Of a DNA stretch of 64,000 nt, positions 45,121 through 54,885 are shown piece by piece. The notes under the pieces are model-generated. The model ran no database searches and had not been told where the DNA came from. It saw only the letters and a list, made by a program, of their open reading frames with translations. A program made the translations under genes and the position numbers. Every line of letters begins with the position of its first letter. Positions within the stretch are counted from its first letter, which is position 1. Source of the stretch: Thecaphora thlaspeos (Eukaryota; Basidiomycota; Ustilaginomycetes; Urocystidales; Glomosporiaceae); NCBI GenBank assembly GCA_900291925.1, contig UWYS01000002.1, positions 434,001 through 498,000 on the forward strand, read 5' to 3'.

Positions 45121-47427
45121 CTAAACATCATCCGTCACCTCTTCCTCTTGTTCCTCATCGTCCTCCTGCATCACGCGACCTTTCACCTTATCAGTTTCGG
45201 TGACCTTTCCCAACCCTCTCCCGGCCGGTGTTGTTGTTCCCTTCTCCCTTCCCGCCCCACTGAGACCAAGAACACTTCTTCTCTTCTCCAACACCTTTTT
45301 CTTAGCCTCGACATCTTGTTTCCTAGCAACGCTTCCGAACCTCATTGCGATCCAAAAGGTAAATGGGGTTCCCCTTCCTTCCTCCTGTATCGGTGTATAC
45401 GTCACCAGTACGGGAAGTTGTAGGATGCTTCCTTCTTTGACGTCTCTTCCCAGTGTAACGTCGAAGGAGATGGTGGTCGTGTGACCTTTTTGACGGACTA
45501 TGCCTTCATCCGAGGAGGATGCGTGGGAGGGATCGATATCGGATCGAGAGGAAGAGGTGGTGCTGCTGTTGGTGGAGGTGGGGGGAACGGAGGAGGAAGG
45601 ACGTAGGTCCATTCCAGCGCCTTCGTCCATATCCCATACTTCGTTGTAGGCTTGTACGCTGAATGAAGTGGTAGATGGCGTGACGCTCCAATTCGGCCTA
45701 GCTTCCTGTCCCGTCGCGGTGGCCGTGCTCGGTTCGAATTCGGGATAGATGGGAACGGCGTTCGACACAACGTGACGGGACGACGTCGAGATCCGCGCGA
45801 CGCCCAACTTGATGCGCATAGCGTCGTCCAGCGGATTGGTGAAGGTCGCTTCGAAGACGTACGTCTTCCCAGGCTGGAGCGACTCTTCGTCGATGGACAG
45901 GTCGGTCGAGAAGGAGGACGAGGGCCCGCCTAGCATGCTCATGGGTCGACGACGGAGGCTGCCGCTGCTGTTGCCTCCACCGGCACCCGAGGCGAGGCCC
46001 AGCATGCTCGTTCGACGGCTGAGGCGAGAACTAGCTCCAGCGCTGCCTGCAGCGCCGCCCGCTCCCGCTCCGCTCGCGCCTGCCGCACCGATCGCGCCCG
46101 ACCCGTGAAGAAAGGGTTGATGAGCCGCTAGCTCAAGCTCAATCTCCGGGACGTAGTTGAAGGCGACGAGCTTGATCTTGAACCTCCTCGACTCAGCCTT
46201 GAGGTCGGGCTTGATGATGATGTGTCGGCAGGTGGGACACCGTTTCGACTGCTTGCAGCGCAGCGCGATCCTCGTCGGCGGGAGGTCGGCTGAGCGCACC
46301 GGCTGGTCCCACAGACTGGTCCAGCGCTGCTGCAATGACGACACGCGCGCGTCTGGCCCAGTGAGCTGGGAGAGAAAGTCGTAGCGCGACTCTTCGCGAC
46401 GGCCCAGGACGCCCTTTTGCTGGTCGTTTGAGCAGCCGCTCGTCCAGCTGGTAAAGGCGTCATAGGGCTTGAGGTCCTCTTTCTCCTCTCTGCGATGAGG
46501 ACGAGGCTTCTCAGCTACGCCCGTGAGGTAGCCGCTAGAAGCTAGTTGGGGAATGTCGCGGAGCAGCTTCGACTTTTGGAGCGCCGAGGACGAGGCGAGA
46601 GAGGCAGAGGCGCCCGACGCCCTCGGTCGGGCCGTCGAGGACGATGAGCCGGAGCCGGAGCTGGACTTGTTGGCGGACGCAGCTGCGTGCCGACTATGGG
46701 CGAGCGATGCTGCAGCTTGCGCTGCATCGGCCTGTGCAGTAATGTAAGGGTCGAGGTGATCGCGAAGGTGGTAGAGCTCGAGAAGGTCGGGTGCGCTCTG
46801 TTCGAGCTTGTCGAGCTGTCGACCCAGGCCAGTGGGTTTGTCAAAGGTGAGTCCTACTCCCTTGCTGTCCCACATGCAGAATGAACACTGGAGGAAGTAC
46901 GGCGGTCGACCCAGACTCGCGTCTGGCGATGTGAGTGCGGGTCCCGCGCTGCTACCGCCACCGCCACCGCCGTCGTCAAAGTCATCGTCGATGTCTGTCG
47001 CCACGACGGAGAGGACATGTCTACATGCGGGGCAGTTGAAGCAGTTGCGTGTGCATTGGTTCTTTGACTGCTTTATGCTGGCGTGCGGAACTTCGTAGAG
47101 GCAGTTTGGGCAGAAGTATGCGGCGATTTCGATGGAAACGCAACGAGAGCAACGGATCTGGTCGCACTCGTCGCAGAAGTAGAGGGTGTCGAGCGGGTAG
47201 AAGGCGTAAGCTGCGGCGGCAGAGGCGGAAGGCAGGTTGGGCGGATGGCTGAGCGAGAGCTGTATGGGCGCAGCGGCGGCAGAGGCGGAAGCAGGTGAGG
47301 GGACGGCGGTAGAAGCAGCGGTGGTGGCGGATATGGGCGGGGACGAGGAGGAGGAGGAGAGAGACGAGGTGGAGGGTGTGGGATCGACGATGTCGCAGGG
47401 GCAGTAGTAGAGGACCGAGGGAGGCAT
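45121..47427 (-). CDS. Dynactin subunit 4 (p62)
   Basis: p62/DCTN4 sits in the pointed-end complex of dynactin, the dynein cofactor. Single exon, 768 residues from MPPSVLYYCPCDIVDP; an upstream in-frame ATG at 47838 adds unrelated sequence. The RING-like zinc region contains FCDECDQIRCSRCVSIEIAA, YFCPNCLYEVPHASI, CFNCPACRHVL and, after an acidic loop, YFLQCSFCMWDSKGVGLTF, as in dynactin p62. A further LRCKQSKRCPTCRHIIIKPD motif precedes the C-terminal beta-rich part. Ser/Gly/Ala-rich insertions enlarge it over the animal protein. It is divergent from ERG20. Confidence 0.9.
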   Translation of the reverse strand: MPPSVLYYCPCDIVDPTPSTSSLSSSSSSPPISATTAASTAVPSPASASAAAAPIQLSLSHPPNLPSASAAAAYAFYPLDTLYFCDECDQIRCSRCVSIEIAAYFCPNCLYEVPHASIKQSKNQCTRNCFNCPACRHVLSVVATDIDDDFDDGGGGGGSSAGPALTSPDASLGRPPYFLQCSFCMWDSKGVGLTFDKPTGLGRQLDKLEQSAPDLLELYHLRDHLDPYITAQADAAQAAASLAHSRHAAASANKSSSGSGSSSSTARPRASGASASLASSSALQKSKLLRDIPQLASSGYLTGVAEKPRPHRREEKEDLKPYDAFTSWTSGCSNDQQKGVLGRREESRYDFLSQLTGPDARVSSLQQRWTSLWDQPVRSADLPPTRIALRCKQSKRCPTCRHIIIKPDLKAESRRFKIKLVAFNYVPEIELELAAHQPFLHGSGAIGAAGASGAGAGGAAGSAGASSRLSRRTSMLGLASGAGGGNSSGSLRRRPMSMLGGPSSSFSTDLSIDEESLQPGKTYVFEATFTNPLDDAMRIKLGVARISTSSRHVVSNAVPIYPEFEPSTATATGQEARPNWSVTPSTTSFSVQAYNEVWDMDEGAGMDLRPSSSVPPTSTNSSTTSSSRSDIDPSHASSSDEGIVRQKGHTTTISFDVTLGRDVKEGSILQLPVLVTYTPIQEEGRGTPFTFWIAMRFGSVARKQDVEAKKKVLEKRRSVLGLSGAGREKGTTTPAGRGLGKVTETDKVKGRVMQEDDEEQEEEVTDDV

Positions 47428-47827
47428 GGCCGGCCGGCCGAGGCGATGGGGGTGAGAGGTGGTAAAGAGGTAGGGTCGGAAGGATGGCAAGAGGGACTGC
47501 GAGGGAGAGGCAAGGTAAGGAAAGGGAGGAAAGCAAGGGAAAGGGAGAGCGAAGCCAAGCAGCGAGCGTTGGTTGGTCCGTGCCGCCCAAAAGGGCCTCG
47601 CACCGACCCACTGCTGAGCTGATGCTGACAAAGCAGCGGCGTGGGCGAGCGGCTGCGCTCGGATCAGACGCTTCTGCGCGGCGCAAAGACCAACACACGC
47701 CAAAACGCCTTTTTCCTTCCAACGGCGCACGCACGCCGGCCTGCTTCCTTCTTCCTTCTTCCTTCTTCCTTCTTCCTCCCGTCCTCCCTTCCTCCTTTCC
47801 TCCCTCTTCCGAACCATCGCCACCACC
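47428..47827. promoter_or_regulatory. Divergent DCTN4/ERG20 promoter spacer
   Basis: 400 nt. Directly upstream of the ERG20 ATG is a pyrimidine tract containing four perfect CTTCCTT heptamers (47744-47771) and more CT-rich sequence, typical of strongly expressed fungal promoters/5' UTRs. Confidence 0.5.
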
Positions 47828-48952
47828 ATGTCCCACATCGACCAAAACGCCCTCGCCGAAAAGGCTCAGGCCAAGATCGACAAGCGCAAGCGCTTCGAAC
47901 ACGTCTTTCCCCTCCTCGTCGACGAGCTCACCTCCTACCTCGAGTCCGAAAATATGCCCGCAGAGGCAGTCGACTGGTTCAGGCGCAACCTCGACTACAA
48001 CACTCCCGGCGGCAAGCTCAACCGCGGCCTCTCCGTCGTAGACACCGTCGAAATCATCCTCTGCACCGACAGCGCTACGCGCCAGCTCACCGACAACGAG
48101 TACCTCAAGGCCGCCATCCTCGGCTGGTGCATCGAGCTCCTCCAGGCCTACTTCCTCGTCGCGGACGACATGATGGACCAGTCCATCACCCGCCGCGGAC
48201 AGCCGTGCTGGTACAAGGTCGACGGCGTCGGCAACATTGCCATCAACGACGCCTTCATGCTCGAGGCCGCCATCTACTTCCTCCTCAAGAAGCACTTCCG
48301 CAACGAACCCTACTACGGCATGCTCCTCGAGCTCTTCCACGACGTCACCTTTCAGACCGAGCTCGGCCAGCTCATCGACCTCATCACTGCGCCGGAGGAC
48401 TCGGTCGACCTCAGCAAGTTCTCCCTCCAGAAGCACCACCTCATCGTCGTCTACAAGACGGCCTTTTACTCGTTCTACCTCCCCGTCGCCCTCGCCATGC
48501 GCATGGCCGGCATCCAGGACGAGGCGCTCTACAAGCATGCCCTCGACATCCTCCTCCCCATGGGCGAGTACTTCCAGGTGCAGGACGACGTGCTGGACTG
48601 CTACGGCAAGCCCGAGGACATCGGCAAGATCGGCACCGACATCCTCGACAACAAGTGCTCCTGGAACATCAACATTGCCCTGGCCAACGCCACGCCAGAG
48701 CAGCGCGCCGTGCTCGACGAAAACTACGGGCGCAAAGACTCGACGTGCGAGGCCAAGGTCAAGGAAGTCTTTGCCGCTCCCAACATCGACGTCGCCGGAC
48801 GCTTTGCCGCCTACGAAGAGGAGAGCTACGACAACCTCAATGCCCTCATCGAGGCGCTGCCCGAGGGTGCCGGCGCCACCGCCGGGCACGGCGGGCTGAG
48901 GAGGGAAGTGTTCCGATCGTTCCTCAGCAAGGTCTACAAGCGCGCAAAGTAG
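47828..48952 (+). CDS. ERG20: Farnesyl diphosphate synthase
   Basis: Condenses dimethylallyl and isopentenyl diphosphates to geranyl and then farnesyl diphosphate, feeding sterols, dolichol, ubiquinone and prenylation. Intron-less, 374 residues, close to the yeast length (352). The first aspartate-rich motif DDMMD is at about residues 113-117, preceded by LLQAYFLVA and followed by QSITRRGQPCWYK. The second motif DDVLD is at about 252-256 in GEYFQVQDDVLDCYG. The C-terminus is SKVYKRAK with the usual basic end. The size and the aromatic residues before DDMMD suit a farnesyl rather than a geranylgeranyl synthase. Confidence 0.96.
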   Translation: MSHIDQNALAEKAQAKIDKRKRFEHVFPLLVDELTSYLESENMPAEAVDWFRRNLDYNTPGGKLNRGLSVVDTVEIILCTDSATRQLTDNEYLKAAILGWCIELLQAYFLVADDMMDQSITRRGQPCWYKVDGVGNIAINDAFMLEAAIYFLLKKHFRNEPYYGMLLELFHDVTFQTELGQLIDLITAPEDSVDLSKFSLQKHHLIVVYKTAFYSFYLPVALAMRMAGIQDEALYKHALDILLPMGEYFQVQDDVLDCYGKPEDIGKIGTDILDNKCSWNINIALANATPEQRAVLDENYGRKDSTCEAKVKEVFAAPNIDVAGRFAAYEEESYDNLNALIEALPEGAGATAGHGGLRREVFRSFLSKVYKRAK

Positions 48953-49318
48953 ACGCACCCATGCACACCGCTTGCGCGGAACATCGATGGACCCAAACAT
49001 CGCTCGGAGGGAGAGGGGAAACACGACAAGAAGGAACAAGGGAAAGGGCGGACCTGGATCTTTACACCTTACTGAACATACCACGACGTTAGACTGTTTC
49101 GATGCTGCGATGCTGCGATGCTGCGTCTGCATCAAGACCGTTGATGCTGCCCGAGCGACCGATCGTAACCGCTGTCACACCCCGCACCTCATCCCCACAG
49201 CCGCGCAAAGGTGCCTCGCAGCAAAAGTCCCATTGCTATTTCTTTCCTTCTCTTTCTCCTCTGGAGAAGACAGAACGAAAACCCCAAGAGGCGTATGCGT
49301 CGAGCTAAGATCGAAGCA

Positions 49319-49381
<63 letters not shown>

Positions 49382-49965
49382 ACACACACACACCTTGTCT
49401 CCGTTTTGATGCTCGCTCGTCCGTGCCTTCTTTTGGGAGGATACAGAAAGTGGAGAAAGAAGAGTGAGGAAGAGAAAGGACGGGGAGACAGTGAGAGGAT
49501 ACGAAATTCTTTTTTTGCCCGCTCCGACGTCCTTTTGCTCAAAGGTCGTTTAGATCGTAGCAGGAAGAAGGAAGCGTGGGAGGTATCAAGCTCTACCGCG
49601 GTAGACTTGGGACGTCCATCTTTCATCGTTGTCCTACATGTTGCGTCGCATCTCGTCGAACCATTTCGCGTTCTCGATTCGTCCACAGACGATGGATGAG
49701 AGAATGTGGAGACAGCATTGGTTTAAAAAGATTCAGTGGAACGTAATGGTACAGATGCTATGCAACGGAACGACGAAACGAGCCAACCATCCACGATCGT
49801 GTCGGTATCGTCGATGATGGTGGGAGGGTAGTAATACAACGATTGAGGAAGATCATCCACAGAGGAGAAAAGAAAAGAAAAATAAAAATAAAAAATAAAG
49901 GGGAAAAGGAAACGATAGGTGCATTGGAGGAGGACGACGTTGTCGTCGTTGTCGTCTTTGCGTCT
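48953..49965. other. ERG20 3' flank with CT/CA microsatellite
   Basis: About 1.0 kb between convergent genes. Includes three GATGCTGCGAT-like copies near 49099-49125 and the dinucleotide tract described separately. An A-rich tract (49865-49900) near the next gene's stop may be its 3' UTR. No gene recognised. Confidence 0.45.
49322..49393. repeat. Compound (CT)n-(CA)n microsatellite
   Basis: An uninterrupted CT dinucleotide run at about 49322-49374 is followed by TTCTCT and then a CA run at 49381-49393. Frames crossing it give Ser-Leu and Arg-Glu alternations and are not genes. Confidence 0.9.
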
Positions 49966-50381
49966 TTAGAATCCAGCAAGGTGCTTGGCATCCATGTTCC
50001 TAGCCGCTGCGTTTCTCCAGTCTTTGCTGGGAGAAGAGGGTAGAGGAGCATCAGGGTCGTAGACGTGTTGCCTCCTACATCCGGCAAAGCAAATGGCAAG
50101 TCGATAGCGTACGGGTTACTCGTCAGTTTGCTTTGCTTTCTTTCCTGAGAACGACAAAACAAGAAGAGAGGCAAGGAGAAGAGCAAGAGGGGACGGCTAC
50201 TAACTAACCTGGCACGACTGCAGATGCGTCCATCTTCATTGATGGCAAAAGGGGAAGCTACAAGAGCTGACTGGGCAGGGGTGCAAGTCTTGAGTCCAGC
50301 GGTGGCAGAGGACGACGTCATGGTCGTCTTGACCGGCTGACGGGCCAGGGCGGTTGAGAAACGGATGGCGGTGGTGAACAT
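49966..50381 (-). CDS. Small protein with mitochondrial-type presequence, unidentified
   Basis: Two exons, 50381-50209 and 50074-49966, give 93 residues. The N-terminus MFTTAIRFSTALARQPVKTT has arginines, hydroxylated residues and no acid, as in matrix-targeting presequences. The mature part reads ASPFAINEDGRICSRARRQH, then VYDPDAPLPSS and a DWRNAAARNMDAKHLAGF end. The acceptor at 50075 (TAG) was preferred because the resulting tail is Arg/Asp-rich and ordered. Using the CAG at 50145 instead gives a short KESKAN ending (63 residues). I do not recognise the family. Gene reality is supported by the clear donor, phase and composition contrast with the flanks. Confidence 0.55.
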
Positions 50382-51746
50382 GATGGAGCTAGGTTGTCGT
50401 ATGTGGGACGCGTACACGTGTGTAGGGTGTTAGTTGTAAGAGGGTTTCGTAGTGTGGGGAAGGGTAAGGGATGGCGGACGAGGGGATGAGAGAGAGAGTA
50501 TATGTACCCCCTCTGGTCCAGCTGAGACGCACTGTAGGAGGGGAGGGCAGGGAGAGCCAGGATCGAGGGTGCTACGCCAGATTGCATCACACGTCTCGAT
50601 GCCAGCTGCCGAGCTGAGTGGGCGCGCTGGCAGCTCGCAGCGTACCAGGGATGACGGGGACACCGGTGCATCGCCTTTGTCTGCGTAAGTTAGCAACAGC
50701 ATCGTCCATCGACTTGGTTGGCTTGTAATTGGCAAATCCTGAACGAACATAGAGTCAAGTACAGTAGAACTAACTGCGTGTACTACAGTATGTAAGTACC
50801 AGTGGACCAGCGTATGCTGTGGCGGCGGCGATAGGCGACCATTGTAGGTGAGGATAGATGAGACCCTCGCCTGTGCACGATGGCGGCGGCGATGGGTGGG
50901 AGTGCGTGTCCATGACGACCTCATGCGGAGCCGGGTGTAAGCAGGGCAGGGCAGGGCAGGGCAGGGCAGGGCAGGGCAGGCCTTTTTCTCCGACCTTACC
51001 AGCGGGCGCGGGCGCAGGCGCATTCATTCCAACGTCCGCCCACCCTCGCCTCGCCTCATTCCTCTTTGCACCCCGCCTCCGTAGCATGGCTCGTTGGCCA
51101 AAGCTGGCTCTCTGGACGAGCAGAAAGCGGCCTTGATCACAAGCTGATTACAACATCCTCACGGTCAAGGATCAACACAGGACAAACAAAGTCAGTCAGT
51201 TAGCGTTGCCGTACAGCACAGTACACCATGGGTCAAGGGTTTGAGTTCTCAAGGAATTCATCAGTGTACTTAGCTGGTGCTTTCCAGCGTGCGTGAAAAC
51301 CCTTGCTGCCGAGTATCGGATGTCGGACCCGAGCGGCTTGATCATGGAAAGGAATGGCGTCTTTTTACTGTAATCGCCGACGAGAGACTCTGTATGTAGT
51401 GCCGTTCAAGCTCGGTCCTGTAGTCTTACTAGCTACTGTATGTTCTCGGCTCTCACATCTCATCCATCCTTTGAGACAACTACCCAGCGGCTACTGTACT
51501 GTACATACAGCTGAAGATGCACGTCATCCGCCTCCCCTCCTGCGGGGCGAGGCGGAGAGGCGAGAGATGGGACAAACTACAGTAGTTACAGTCAAGCGTG
51601 TGACGTTCGACCGAGTACGCTACGCCGGGACCGATTCGGGCCATCGTGCTGAGGACTGTGCGCAACACACTACAGTACTGCATGCTCTGCTTTGCGGCGA
51701 AACGATAACGACAGTGCTCTTCTACAGTACGGACGCTTCTGACCGA
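50382..51746. other. Spacer with GCAGG array and many TACAGTA motifs
   Basis: 1365 nt between the small mitochondrial-type gene and the CAT2 stop. Holds eight exact GCAGG repeats (50941-50980) and a cluster of TACAGTA/TACTGTA heptamers (listed under findings). Open frames are repeat-driven; no gene is supported. Confidence 0.5.
50941..50980. repeat. Eight tandem GCAGG pentamers
   Basis: Perfect pentanucleotide repeat, 40 nt, followed by a C and T-rich stretch. Similar purine-rich short repeats occur in two later spacers. Confidence 0.9.
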
Positions 51747-54288
51747 CTACAGCTTGGCCGCCTCCGGCTCGACCGCAGCTGCCTTTTCACAAATTTCGCG
51801 CATCTCGCGCAGCGCCTCGGCCACCTTCTGCGCAAACAGCGTCGTCGCGCCGTGCTTGCTCTCGATGCCAAACTTGAGCAGCTTCGCGCCGGCAAGGTAG
51901 TTGATGCCGTACGACTCGGTCGGGTAGCCGGTCCCGAACCCGGTCCCGGCGAACCGGTCGCCCGCGCTCAAGCCGCTCGTGCTCAGCCGCCACGACTGCG
52001 ACTCGGCAAAGAGCGGGTCCGAAAAGATGGCCGGCACCCCGCCGTCGTCCTCGGCGCGGTAGACGAGCTGCAGCCCCGTCATGTGCCGGTCGATACCCTT
52101 GCCCATCGAGTTGTCCTTGGTCTGTGTGTTGTGCGCCTTGGTCGCCGCGCTCAGCAGCGCAAACGTCGTCTGCACGTCCTGGCCCGCGAGCACCGCCTTG
52201 ACAAAGTCGTACGCCTCGTCGCTAAAGCTTCGGATCACGTCGGTCCGCCCGTGCTTAAAGAGACGCGTAGAGGCCGTCTCGTAGGTCGACGTCTGCTTGC
52301 CGTGCACCTTGGCGTAGGCCAGTTGGAGCGCCATCTGAAGATACGCATCCGGGCTCTGCTTGCCGTACTTTTTCATCCACTCGGTGCCGTACTCGTCGAA
52401 CCACAGCATGCGGATGTCCGACTCGGCCGCCACCTCGCGCGCCGCCTCCTCGGACTTGGCGATCGACTCCCGCGTCTGCTCGTCGACCACCCACTCGAGC
52501 TTCCTCCAGCCGGCGCTCTCGCCACCGGCCGAGCTCTGCTTCGCGGGGAACTCGCGGCCCGGCGGCGGGCACGGCTCGGCGGCCGCAAAGTCGCCAATGA
52601 TGCTGGGGATCAACGCATCGCATGGCGAGTGTTCGCCCATGATGCCGGCGCGGCCGTTGGGCTCGACCGTGATGGTGAGCGCCTTGTCAAACCAGCGGTT
52701 GTGGCCACCGCGGCCGGCGCCGCTGACGTTGCGCGCGAGTGCGTCGACCCACACTGGGGTCGCGCTGTGCGGCGGTGCAGGGTGTCCCTCGGGCAGTGGC
52801 AAGACGCTCGAGTCGAGCGTGACGGCAAAGAGGCTGTCTTCGATCGAGTTGATTGAGGCGCGGTTGATCGGCGCGAGCGAGAGGAGGTGCTCTCGAGTCT
52901 GTAGACGCGGGCGCGGGTGGAGATGTTTGAGGTTGATGGTTGATGCAGGGAAGGTGGACAATCGGGGCGAGTCAGCGTCTCGTTCCTCACGCCACCGCCT
53001 CTCGGTCACGGCCGCAGCATACTCACATGCGTCCAGGCGTCGCGGCTGTCGGAGCTGAGGACGCCGACGCCAGCGCCGTCGCCCTTCTTGGCGTCTTCGA
53101 CAATGTCCCAGAAGCCCTTTTCAATGCTGTCGGCGCCCAGCAAAGTGCCGTCCTTGCGGATCACCTCGAGCTCATAGTAGTTGTCGCGGACGATGACGGT
53201 AACGTGTCGAGCGGGCGCAGGGTGCGGCGTCGCAGTGTTCCAGTCGTGCGGCAACGAGGGGATGCGGGTCACGCCGTACAGGCTACGAGCGGGACGATTG
53301 AACCATCGGCCTGGAGAGAGGTCAGCAAAGGATCAAAGAGATGGAAAGAAACGAGGAGCACGTGGCCCATGTTGTCGTGGTCAGCGAAAGAGCTGCAACG
53401 CGACTCACCGCGTGTACTGGTGCATGCAAAACGGACCTGCTCGGGAAGCGTCAGGCATGAGGTCTTCTCTGCGATTGTCGACGCGGAAGTGGAAAGGGAA
53501 GGGCGGGCGACCGGCATAGCAGCACACAGCAGCGGCAGAGGTCAGAATCGTCCGCCTGGGCGGGGGGGAGAGAAGGTTTCGCGAGTCCTCCCGAATACTC
53601 ACGAGTCGAGACGCCTCTTGAACTCGAGGAAGCGCCAGGTGAGCCACGAGGCCCTGCGGATGCCCCAGGCGGCGTCGTCCCAGTTCTGCGAACCAAGGCC
53701 GGGCTTGGCCTGTGGGAGAGGATGCCCCTTGTGCTCGGCAAGGTCGGCGGGCATGTTTGGATCGTGCGTAAACATGAGCCACCAGTTGCTGTTGACGAGA
53801 AGGGGCACGCGCCACTCGTGGTAGGCCTTTTGGAGCCAGTATCGATCGTCGAACCAGTTGTTTTCGGTGGTGCGGTCGACGTCGATGAGCCTCTGCTGGA
53901 GCTTGCGTCCGAGGCCGCCCTCCTTGGTAAAGTCGCTGGCCCACTTCCTGCGCTTCTCGATCTCCTGCTCCAGCGTGGATCCTGCGAGCTGGCCCTGGTC
54001 GTGCTGCTGTCGGATGAAGGGCGAGATGGTGTTGATGTACTTGTCAAAGGTGTGCTCTAGCGGCGGGATCGGGAGGCGTGGCATGGACTTCTGTGCGCTG
54101 AACGTCTTTGGCTTCTTGTCCGGCGTGCCCCGCCAGGGTGTGAGTGCAAACATGGCTGGCGAGGCTACGTGGAAGGATCTGCAGGACGAGGAACTGGGAG
54201 CGGCTGCCGCGGTGACGGGGACGTGGGTGCGTAGGGCGTTGCGGGGAAGCTTGACGATGGCTCGGCGGGCTGATGCGAGCGACGACAT
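51747..54288 (-). CDS. CAT2: Carnitine O-acetyltransferase, mitochondrial and peroxisomal signals
   Basis: Transfers acetyl groups between CoA and carnitine for shuttling between organelles. Four exons (54288-53603, 53468-53409, 53282-53027, 52898-51747) give 717 residues. The N-terminus MSSLASARRAIVKLPRNALR is a likely mitochondrial presequence; an internal Met (MFALTPWRG, near 54153) precedes the conserved PRLPIPPLEHTFDKYI. Splices give RRLDSEDLMPDASRAG, MHQYTRLYGVTRIPSLP and DAWTHTREHLLSL. The catalytic histidine lies in GEHSPCDALIP (about residue 424). Substrate-binding STS appears in WRLSTSGLSAG, then GFGTGYPTESYGINY. The C-terminus AKL is a PTS1 variant. The CAT2/acuJ type is favoured over cytosolic forms because of the two signals. 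Confidence 0.88.
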
Positions 54289-54885
54289 ATGAGAGGGCCG
54301 ACGAGGCTCGTGGTGTGCGCGTGGTGTGCGGTGGGTGTGCGGGTGGGGCAAAGGAGCCAAAGGAGGAGAGGGAATGTGGGGGAGAAGGAGGAAGTTTTGA
54401 CGAGGGAGCGAGGTTGGAAGCGGGGAGAGAGGAGGGAGCGACGCAGGCGAGGGATGCTATGTGAAGCGGAGCGAGCCAGAGCAGAGGGCGAGAGCGAAGA
54501 GAGCGAAGAGAGACGAGATGGACCCACCGCTGCCGCAGACCAACACCGGCCCAAGCCGCCTTGGCTTGGCCCGCCCTCGCGCTCGCCTCGCGTGTGAAAG
54601 AGGGGCACGGCAACCAACATCACACAAGTGGCCTCGCTGACTTCCGTACGAGAGAGCAGCGAGCGGTCAAGCGGTCCGCCGGAAGCCGGCGCTCACGCGG
54701 CCACGCACGACGGGCCCGTGCAGGGTGCCACACACCATGCGCCATGGGCCCCACGCGTGCGCTTTTGGGCCGACACCGTGCGCGCATGGCTCGAGCGCAG
54801 GCGTTCGCCTCTTTGCCTTGCGACTTCCTTCCGTCACACCACCATCCTACACTCGCAACGCAACGCAACCCCTCTCTACCCCACC
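54289..54885. promoter_or_regulatory. Divergent CAT2/membrane-protein promoter spacer
   Basis: 597 nt between opposed ATGs. On the + strand it is purine-rich (GAGAGCGAAGAG-like) in the first half. No specific element recognised. Confidence 0.45.

Noticed and set aside
47641..49092. Long + frame overlapping ERG20 (483 codons)
   Set aside because: His/Arg/Pro-rich shadow frame of the codon-biased ERG20 sequence.
53283..53320. CAT2 exon 3 beginning at the CAG acceptor near 53319
   Set aside because: It gives an in-frame stop after eight codons; the TAG acceptor at 53283 gives the expected YTRLYGVTRIP.
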